A stretch of 64,000 bases of DNA. Source: Anoxynatronum buryatiense (GTDB lineage Bacteria > Bacillota > Clostridia > Peptostreptococcales > Tindalliaceae). The position numbers were made by a program, and so were the translations under genes. Positions 57,864 to 64,000 of the stretch are shown here, in pieces. Location of the stretch: the NCBI RefSeq assembly GCF_900182905.1, contig NZ_FXUF01000019.1, positions 1-64,000 of the forward strand, given 5' to 3'. Below the pieces are notes generated by a model. The model was not told the DNA's origin. It saw only the letters and a list, made by a program, of their open reading frames with translations, and made no database searches. Position 1 is the stretch's first letter. Every line of letters starts with the position of its first letter.

Positions 57864-58958
57864 TCAATGTCCATTTTTGGGTTTAGCAAAAATCATGCGC
57901 CCTGCAGCCGTCTGCAACACGCTGGTAACCAGCACATCAATGGTTTCACCAATATAGCGGCGGCCGTTTTCCACCACAATCATGGTGCCGTCATCCAGAT
58001 AGGCCAGCCCCTGACCAGCTTCTTTACCGTCTTTGATCACTTCAATCTGCATTTCTTCGCCAGGAAGCACCACCGGTTTCACAGCATTTGCCAGTTCGTT
58101 AATATTAAGCACGTCCACACCTTGCAGAGATGCCACTTTGTTCAGGTTGTAGTCATTGGTTACCACTGTTCCTGCCATGGCCTGCGCCAGCTTCAGCAGC
58201 TTGATGTCCACTTCATGAACATCGGGAAAGTCATGGTCCACAATTTTCACCTGAATGGGCAGCTCCTTTTGAATAATGGCCAGCACATCCAGGCCTCTTC
58301 TGCCCCGGTTCCTTTTGAGAGCCGCTGAAGAATCGGCAATGTGGCGCAGTTCTTCCAGCACAAATTCAGGAATGATCAATGGCCCTTCCACAAACCCGGT
58401 ACGGCAAATATCGGCAATACGTCCGTCGATGATGACGCTGGTATCCAGGATCTTCGGAATACCCTCCCGAACACTTGCCGGCTTTTTGGCGTTGTCATCT
58501 GCTCGGAGCACATTTTTTTTCAGAACATTTCCCAGACTGACATATTCTCCAGCTTTTGTTGCAAGACTAATTCCCAGGTATCCCAAAAACAGGTAAACCA
58601 CCACTGAAATGATGACACTGATAAAGGGAATGGGAATATTGTTCAACAGTCCGCTGATGAGATAGGCAATAATCAGACCAACAATAAGCCCGGCCGACCC
58701 GGTGATCAGTTTCTCCACCGGAACGCCCGAGAGTTCGTTGATGATCCAGTTGGCAAGATTTCGCCCAAGATTGATTAACCAGGGGGATAGTACAAAAAAA
58801 AGGCCGCCGCTTACCATAGCAGCTGTTATGAGTCCGAATAAAAACAACCCCACGCTGTCGATCACCATCACCTGTTCATGACGTGCAATGAAAATATAGA
58901 CCGTGATGCCCGTCAGACTACCAAGAATGGTAACCACCCATTTTAAAATTTTGTTCAT
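57864..58958 (-). CDS. yacL: PIN/TRAM domain membrane protein YacL
   Basis: 364-aa protein with four hydrophobic segments (about residues 5-25, 33-58, 86-107, 111-133), then a PIN nuclease-like domain beginning [14 protein letters not shown] (about residue 172) with acidic residues in LEELRHIAD and [10 protein letters not shown], and a C-terminal TRAM domain ([18 protein letters not shown]). The PIN domain suggests a membrane-tethered RNase; substrate unknown. It sits between carD and ispD as in many Firmicutes. Confidence 0.93.
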   Translation of the reverse strand: MNKILKWVVTILGSLTGITVYIFIARHEQVMVIDSVGLFLFGLITAAMVSGGLFFVLSPWLINLGRNLANWIINELSGVPVEKLITGSAGLIVGLIIAYLISGLLNNIPIPFISVIISVVVYLFLGYLGISLATKAGEYVSLGNVLKKNVLRADDNAKKPASVREGIPKILDTSVIIDGRIADICRTGFVEGPLIIPEFVLEELRHIADSSAALKRNRGRRGLDVLAIIQKELPIQVKIVDHDFPDVHEVDIKLLKLAQAMAGTVVTNDYNLNKVASLQGVDVLNINELANAVKPVVLPGEEMQIEVIKDGKEAGQGLAYLDDGTMIVVENGRRYIGETIDVLVTSVLQTAAGRMIFAKPKNGH

Positions 58959-59177
58959 GTTACCTTCACCTCCTTTCAGTCATGACGTGACAAAAGCCAC
59001 TTTTGTTGCACCTGCGTGGTCCAAATTTCATTCGAAAGCGTCTTCATCTCATTCGTACCCAAAAAAAGAAACACGCAACGAAGAAAATACCCGCAGGCAC
59101 ATATCCTGAGTATAACAGAAAATGCATCTCTCCGGGAAGTTTTTTCGCCGATGTTTCCTTGTTCCCACTAAGGGGCT

Positions 59178-59654
59178 TTATTTAATCACATTTTCAATCA
59201 TGCTGGTGGCTTCGGTCTCCGGAAGATTTCCCGCTAAAATGATTTCACTGATGAGTATTTGCCGGGCATTGTTGAGAATCTTTCGTTCGCCGGTGGAGAG
59301 GGATTTTTCGCGGTCCCGCAACACCAGATTACGTACCACTTCAGCAACTTCAAAGATATCGCCGCTTTTGATGCGATCCATATTCGCCCGATAACGCCGG
59401 TTCCAGTTCTGGGGCATTTTTGTCACATCTGCCGAAAGCACAGCAAAAACGTGGCTGAGGTCCTCAAAACTGATGATCGGTCTGACGCCGATTTCATCCA
59501 CATTCTCCATGGGAATCATCACTTTCATGTCGTTCAGCGGCATGCGCATCACATAATACCGCCGGTTTTCCCCCAGAATATTTCGTTCTTCAATGGCTTC
59601 AATCACTCCGGCTCCGTGCACCGGATAGGCAATTCTATCGCCAATTTTAAACAT
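59178..59654 (-). CDS. carD: CarD family transcriptional regulator
   Basis: 158-aa RNA-polymerase-binding protein of the CarD/CdnL family, which stabilises open promoter complexes in other bacteria. The N-terminal Tudor-like domain (FKIGDRIAYPVHGAGVIEAI) binds the beta subunit, and the C-terminal helical domain (NWNRRYRANMDRIKSGDIFE) binds DNA. Two tandem promoters lie upstream. It begins at 59654 after GGGGGGTAGGGC. Confidence 0.94.
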   Translation of the reverse strand: MFKIGDRIAYPVHGAGVIEAIEERNILGENRRYYVMRMPLNDMKVMIPMENVDEIGVRPIISFEDLSHVFAVLSADVTKMPQNWNRRYRANMDRIKSGDIFEVAEVVRNLVLRDREKSLSTGERKILNNARQILISEIILAGNLPETEATSMIENVIK

Positions 59655-59697
59655 GCCCTACCCCCCAGACTCTGCCAATCCTGTTCTCTACTCTTTC

Positions 59698-59726
59698 AGT
59701 ATAGCGCAGTCGTCAGAGCCTGTCAA
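59698..59726 (-). promoter_or_regulatory. carD promoter, proximal
   Basis: TTGACA (59726-59721) and TATACT (59703-59698) with a 17-bp spacer, about 44 bp before the carD start codon. The -35 hexamer and spacing are ideal. Confidence 0.87.
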
Positions 59727-59743
59727 CAAAGCACAAACGCAAA

Positions 59744-59772
59744 ATGTTATCATAGGGCCTCTCCAATGTCAA
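59744..59772 (-). promoter_or_regulatory. carD promoter, distal
   Basis: A second TTGACA (59772-59767) is followed after 17 bp by TAACAT (59749-59744). It is upstream of and in tandem with the proximal carD promoter. The -10 is weaker, so it may be used under other conditions. Confidence 0.6.
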
Positions 59773-59804
59773 TCATGTTTTCATACACATCAGTGGCATC
59801 TGAA

Positions 59805-61190
59805 TCATCCATGTGCCGGCTTCAGCTGAAAAACCTGTTGAATTGCCTCTTTCAGGGTGGAGACTCCCACCAGCTCCATCCCCTTCACTTTCGGCAGTTT
59901 CACCAGGTTCCGCTGAGGAATGAGGCATCGGGTAAAGCCCAGTTTCTGAGCTTCCCTTATCATTTTTTCAATTTGCCCCACCGGCCGCACCTCTCCTGTC
60001 AGACTGATTTCACCAATGGCCACCGTATTTTTTACAGGCAAGGGCTTCCCTCTGAAACTGGAGTACATGGCCAGCGCCATGGCCAGGTCAGCAGCCGTAC
60101 CTTCCAGGCGCAATCCGCCAATCACATTGAGGTATACATCCTGCTGCATGAGGGGGATCCCGATTTTTTTCTCAAGAACTGCCACCATGAGCCCCAGGCG
60201 GTTGGCATCTGCACCGATGGTGGTGCGTCTGGCAAATCCTGCATTGCAGGGTGTCACCAGGGCCTGAAGCTCCACCAGCAACGGCCTGGTTCCTTCCACA
60301 ATCGCTGCCACCATGGCACCTTCTTCTTCCTGACTGAGGGACTCCAGAAACAGCGCCGACGGATTCCCCACCTCCACCAATCCTTCCTGACGCATTTCAA
60401 ACACACCAATTTCACTGGTGGTTCCAAACCGGTTTTTCACCGACCGGAGAATCCGGTATTCCTGAGTGCGCTCCCCTTCAAAATGAAGCACCGTGTCCAC
60501 AATGTGCTCAATCACCCGGGGGCCTGCCAAATCACCCTGTTTGGTCACATGGGCCACCAGCATCATGGCAATATTGCCTTCCTTTGCCTTACGCATCAAT
60601 CCATTGACACATTCTTTGATCTGAGAAACGGTGCCCGGAGCCGAGGTCAGTTCCGGGTGAAATAATGTCTGAACGCTGTCCACAATCACAAATACAGGTT
60701 TAATCCGTTCTATCTCATCTAAAATATGCACCACATCTGTTTCTGATACCACGTAAAGTTCATCGGCAATGGCACCGGTGCGAGCTGCTCTAAAATGAAT
60801 CTGTTCCTCCGATTCTTCGCCCGTCACATAAAGCACCAATCCCGACCGCCGGGCAATTCCACTCCCAGCCTGAAGAATGAGGGTGGATTTCCCAACTCCT
60901 GGCTCGCCGGATATCAACACCAGCGACCCCTGTACCATGCCGCCGCCCAGCACTCGATCAAACTCAGCAATACCCGTTAGAAAGCGCTGCTCCTGACCTG
61001 TGGGAATATTGCCTATGGGTTTGGGACGGCGCCGTTCTCCTGCCGCTGCCTTGGCCCTATTTTTGCCTGATGAAGCTTCCTGGAATTCTTCCATGGTTGT
61101 CCATTGAAGGCATGCCGGGCATTGCCCCATCCACTTGGGGCTTTCAAAACCGCACTCGCGGCAAAGAAACACTTTTTTGGTCTTTTTCAT
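59805..61190 (-). CDS. radA: DNA repair protein RadA (Sms)
   Basis: 461-aa RecA-like helicase that aids branch migration in recombination. The N-terminal zinc finger has two Cys pairs (CRECGFESPKWMGQCPAC). The P-loop is GEPGVGKSTL (about residue 96), and the RadA-specific KNRFG motif occurs in VKNRFGTTSEIGVFEM. A Lon-protease-like C-terminal domain lacks the catalytic Ser-Lys dyad. It lies 37 bp after clpC. disA, which follows radA in Bacillus, is absent. Confidence 0.97.
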   Translation of the reverse strand: MKKTKKVFLCRECGFESPKWMGQCPACLQWTTMEEFQEASSGKNRAKAAAGERRRPKPIGNIPTGQEQRFLTGIAEFDRVLGGGMVQGSLVLISGEPGVGKSTLILQAGSGIARRSGLVLYVTGEESEEQIHFRAARTGAIADELYVVSETDVVHILDEIERIKPVFVIVDSVQTLFHPELTSAPGTVSQIKECVNGLMRKAKEGNIAMMLVAHVTKQGDLAGPRVIEHIVDTVLHFEGERTQEYRILRSVKNRFGTTSEIGVFEMRQEGLVEVGNPSALFLESLSQEEEGAMVAAIVEGTRPLLVELQALVTPCNAGFARRTTIGADANRLGLMVAVLEKKIGIPLMQQDVYLNVIGGLRLEGTAADLAMALAMYSSFRGKPLPVKNTVAIGEISLTGEVRPVGQIEKMIREAQKLGFTRCLIPQRNLVKLPKVKGMELVGVSTLKEAIQQVFQLKPAHG

Positions 61191-61227
61191 GAAATCCTCC
61201 GTTTTTCACTTGGATTTTCAACTCACG

Positions 61228-63684
61228 TCAACTCGAAGGCAACTGGGTTACAAATTGCAAGGTTTCTCCATCCGCCTCCACCTGAACCGTTCCTCCTGGT
61301 TGAACAGTGCCTTTTAGAATTTCTTCTGTCAGACGGTCCTCCAGCAGTTTCTGAATGGTTCTTTTCAGCGGTCGGGCACCGTACTGAGGATCAAATCCCT
61401 GCCTGCCGATGAGTTTTTTAGCTTCCTGAGTCAGTTCAAGATGAATGTCCATGGCTCCCAGGCGTCGCCCAAGCTCTGCCACCAGAAGTTCAACAATACC
61501 GGCAATATCTTCCTCTTCCAGCGAATGGAATACGATCATGTCGTCGATTCGATTTAAAAACTCAGGTCTAAAGGTCTTTTTTAAGTCCTCCATGATGTTG
61601 TCTTTCATCTTGTCATAATGATGCTGCTTCTCCTGGTCAGCATTGGCCGCGAATCCCAGACTCTTCTGCTTGCGGATATTATGGGCGCCCACATTGGATG
61701 TCATGATAATGATGGTGTTTTTGAAGTTTACCATTCGCCCCTTGCTGTCGGTAAGACGACCGTCATCCAGGATTTGCAGCAGGGCGTTGAAGACTTCCGG
61801 GTGCGCTTTTTCAATTTCATCAAAGAGGATCACTGAATAAGGTTTGTGCCGCACTTTTTCCGTCAGCTGGCCACCTTCATCGTACCCCACGTAGCCCGGA
61901 GGTGACCCAATGAGTTTGGAAACAGTATGCTTTTCCATGTACTCAGACATATCTACCCGAATCATTGCCTGCTCATCACCAAAAATGGCTTCGGCCAGCG
62001 CTCTTGATAGTTCTGTTTTCCCCACACCTGTCGGCCCAAGAAATATAAAGGAACCCACAGGGCGCTTGGGATCTTTCAGGCCCACCCGCGCCCGGCGAAT
62101 GGCCTTCGACACAGATTCAATGGCCTCCTGCTGGCCCACCACACGCTGATGCAGAATGTTTTCCATGTTCAGGAGCCGGTCTGATTCTTCCTGCTGTAGT
62201 TTTTTTACTGGAATCCCTGTCCAGCTGGCCACAATATCAGCTATTTCTTCTTCGCCCACAATGGGCTTTTGAGCTTCTTTCAGCTTGTACCACTGATGTT
62301 TGTGCTTTTCAATGGTTTCCCGCACTGTTTTTTCCTGATCCCGCAAGGTGGCTGCCCGTTCAAATTCCTGAAGGCTGATGGCCTCTTCCTTCTCCTTTTG
62401 AATGCGTTGCAGCTTTTCTTCCAGATCTTTCAGATCTGGCGGTGTGGTGATGTTCTGCAAACGAATTTTGGAAGCGGCTTCATCAACAAGATCAATGGCT
62501 TTGTCCGGCAAAAATCGGTCAGAGATATACCGGTGGGATAACTCCACAGCCCCCCTCAGCGCCTCATCAGTAATCTTCACGCGATGATGCGCCTCGTATT
62601 TGTCGCGAAGTCCTTCCAGAATAAGGAGGGCGTCTTCCACTGAAGGTTCTTCGATGCGAATGGGCATGAAGCGTCTTTCCAAAGCCGCATCTTTTTCAAT
62701 GTGTTTTTTGTATTCATCCACCGTTGTGGCACCGATCGCCTGGATTTCACCCCGGGCCAGCGCCGGTTTCAGAATGTTGGAGGCATCAATGGCGCCTTCA
62801 GCGGCACCAGCTCCAATGATGGTGTGTATTTCATCGATAAAAAGGATGATGTGACCAGAATTTCGTAATTCTTCCATCACTTTTTTCAGCCGCTCTTCAA
62901 ATTCTCCCCGGTATTTGGCACCAGCCACCATGCCTGCAAGGTCCAGTGTGATAATCAGTTTATCTTTCAGATTCTGTGGCACATCACCCGCCACAATTTT
63001 TTGTGCCAGCCCTTCGGCAATGGCAGTTTTGCCCACGCCGGTTTCACCAATGATGCATGGATTATTTTTTGTTCGGCGACTTAGAATCTGAATAACACGC
63101 TGAATCTCCTCACTTCTTCCAATGACAGGATCAACTTTGCCGTCTTTGACCATCTGATTCAGATTGCGGCTGTATTGATCCAGCACAGGAGTGCCACTGT
63201 TTTCTCTTCCTGTTTTCTGGCGGGGATCTCCTTCACCTGATGCTTGTCCTGCCTGCAAAATTTTAAACACTTCTTCCCGTACCTGATCTGGTTTCAAGCC
63301 CATTTCCATCAAAATTTTGCTGGCAACACCTTCTCCTTCCCGAATCAAACCAAGCAGCAGGTGTTCTGTTCCAATATAATTATGCCCCAGTTGGCGGGCT
63401 TCAGCAAAACTCAACTCGAAAATTCGTTTCGTGCGGGGTGTAAAGCCCAGTAGCTGGCCCTTTTGCTGCCCGGTTCCCACGACACGCATCACCCGGTCTT
63501 TCAGGGTATTCATGCTGACTTCCAGGTTTTTCAGTGCTTCTGCCGCCACTCCCTCATCTTCTTGAAGGAGTCCCAACAGCAGGTGTTCCGTCCCAACGTA
63601 ATGATGGCCAAGTTGTTGGGCAAACTCCTGGGAAAGCAGGATTACTTTCTGAGCTCTTTCGGTAAATCGTTCATTCATGGACAT
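61228..63684 (-). CDS. clpC: Clp protease ATP-binding subunit ClpC
   Basis: 818-aa Hsp100/AAA+ unfoldase for ClpP. The N domain has two repeats ([20 protein letters not shown] and [20 protein letters not shown]). D1 has Walker A GETGVGKT; a UVR/M region ([20 protein letters not shown]) follows; D2 has [14 protein letters not shown], and the ClpP-docking loop KSLGFA. The ATG at 63684 has AAGGAGG at 8 nt. It overlaps mcsB by 14 bp, i.e. it is the last gene of a ctsR-mcsA-mcsB-clpC-like operon. Confidence 0.97.
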   Translation of the reverse strand: MSMNERFTERAQKVILLSQEFAQQLGHHYVGTEHLLLGLLQEDEGVAAEALKNLEVSMNTLKDRVMRVVGTGQQKGQLLGFTPRTKRIFELSFAEARQLGHNYIGTEHLLLGLIREGEGVASKILMEMGLKPDQVREEVFKILQAGQASGEGDPRQKTGRENSGTPVLDQYSRNLNQMVKDGKVDPVIGRSEEIQRVIQILSRRTKNNPCIIGETGVGKTAIAEGLAQKIVAGDVPQNLKDKLIITLDLAGMVAGAKYRGEFEERLKKVMEELRNSGHIILFIDEIHTIIGAGAAEGAIDASNILKPALARGEIQAIGATTVDEYKKHIEKDAALERRFMPIRIEEPSVEDALLILEGLRDKYEAHHRVKITDEALRGAVELSHRYISDRFLPDKAIDLVDEAASKIRLQNITTPPDLKDLEEKLQRIQKEKEEAISLQEFERAATLRDQEKTVRETIEKHKHQWYKLKEAQKPIVGEEEIADIVASWTGIPVKKLQQEESDRLLNMENILHQRVVGQQEAIESVSKAIRRARVGLKDPKRPVGSFIFLGPTGVGKTELSRALAEAIFGDEQAMIRVDMSEYMEKHTVSKLIGSPPGYVGYDEGGQLTEKVRHKPYSVILFDEIEKAHPEVFNALLQILDDGRLTDSKGRMVNFKNTIIIMTSNVGAHNIRKQKSLGFAANADQEKQHHYDKMKDNIMEDLKKTFRPEFLNRIDDMIVFHSLEEEDIAGIVELLVAELGRRLGAMDIHLELTQEAKKLIGRQGFDPQYGARPLKRTIQKLLEDRLTEEILKGTVQPGGTVQVEADGETLQFVTQLPSS

Positions 63685-64000
63685 CTGAGACGCCTCCTTC
63701 GGTTAATATCTTGCGAACCAGTTCAGCCCTGCGGCAGTCCCGCTCAACTTCGCGCAGCAGTTCTCCACAGTGTTTCTGCAGATTCGCCGGCTGTATGAGC
63801 TCAATCAGCTGGTGCAGATCGTCCAGGGTGCATGTGCTGATCATCCCCAGTGATACCCCCAGCTTAAGATCTGACAGGTATTGCATGGCTTCTTTTCGGG
63901 AAAGTCGCCGGGCATGGGTTAAAATTCCCAGCGAACGATGCACTTTATCCTCCAGGTCAATCCGTTGACGGGATAGGAGATTTTTGCGCGCCATCCGTTC
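63671..64000 (-). CDS. mcsB: Protein arginine kinase McsB, C-terminal part (partial)
   Basis: C-terminal ~109 residues only; the gene continues past the right edge of the window. The fragment matches the McsB helical C terminus: RQRIDLEDKVHRSLGILTHA, LSDLKLGVSLGMI and ERDCRRAELVRKIL. McsB phosphorylates arginines on the CtsR repressor and marks proteins for ClpC. Upstream codons (ERMARKNLL) agree with an open frame beyond 64000. Its stop overlaps clpC by 14 bp. Confidence 0.9.
   Translation of the reverse strand, partial: ERMARKNLLSRQRIDLEDKVHRSLGILTHARRLSRKEAMQYLSDLKLGVSLGMISTCTLDDLHQLIELIQPANLQKHCGELLREVERDCRRAELVRKILTEGGVSDVHE

Noticed and set aside
59259-60665. 468-aa plus-strand open frame opposite carD and radA
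   Set aside because: It runs across two minus-strand genes and their promoters and has a His/Phe-rich composition typical of antisense frames.

Overview
The window is a housekeeping segment of a Firmicutes chromosome, most likely a spore-forming anaerobe of the class Clostridia. The evidence is the gene order (mcsB-clpC-radA ... sigH ... rpoBC-str-S10-spc-alpha), a SigH-type sigma factor, a zinc-type S14, a KOW protein between map and infA, ThyX in place of ThyA, group II ECF transport, and T-box and tetrahydrofolate riboswitches. The species cannot be named from the sequence alone. Almost everything is on the minus strand. Only folT and cobO are on the plus strand.

Read in the direction of transcription (64 kb down to 1), the layout is as follows. 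(1) 64.0-48.5 kb: mcsB (cut by the window edge), clpC, radA, carD with two tandem promoters, a PIN/TRAM membrane protein (yacL), ispD, ispF, proS, gltX, a cysteine T-box and cysS, mrnC, a small membrane-anchored protein of unknown function, thyX, rlmB, rae1 and sigH. (2) 47.8-35.3 kb: a second EF-Tu gene (tuf2), rpmG, secE, nusG, rplK, rplA, an L10 leader, rplJ, rplL, a terminator/promoter pair, rpoB and rpoC. (3) 35.3-30.4 kb: str operon (an L7Ae-type protein, rpsL, rpsG, fusA, tuf1). (4) 30.0-14.3 kb: the S10-spc-alpha cluster from rpsJ to rplQ, including secY, adk, map, a KOW protein, infA and rpmJ. (5) 14.3-10.0 kb: the ECF energising module (ecfA1, ecfA2, ecfT), truA, and rplM-rpsI with an L13-type leader. 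(6) 9.9-1.3 kb: cobO (+), yjbQ, uppP, a TPR-GAF-GGDEF diguanylate cyclase, a strongly structured RNA with its own promoter and terminator, glgP and malQ. (7) 1.2 kb to the left edge: folT (+) under a tetrahydrofolate riboswitch, then the divergent promoter, leader and first bases of a 16S rRNA gene.

Several parts work together. FolT is a lone substrate-binding S component, and the ECF module encoded 11 kb away is its likely engine. Folate supply also bears on ThyX, which uses methylenetetrahydrofolate. GlgP and MalQ form a short maltodextrin/glycogen breakdown pathway. Transcription and translation genes are controlled by visible leader RNAs (L10, L13, T-box, str leader, rpoB leader) and by strong TTGACA-17-TATATT or TTGACA-17-TAGAAT promoters.

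The most interesting unexplained element is the approximately 320-nt structured RNA at 4921-5243. Its 12-bp closing stem joins segments 217 nt apart and lies between a promoter and an intrinsic terminator. I could not assign it to a known family. No CRISPR array, insertion sequence, prophage or defence system was seen.
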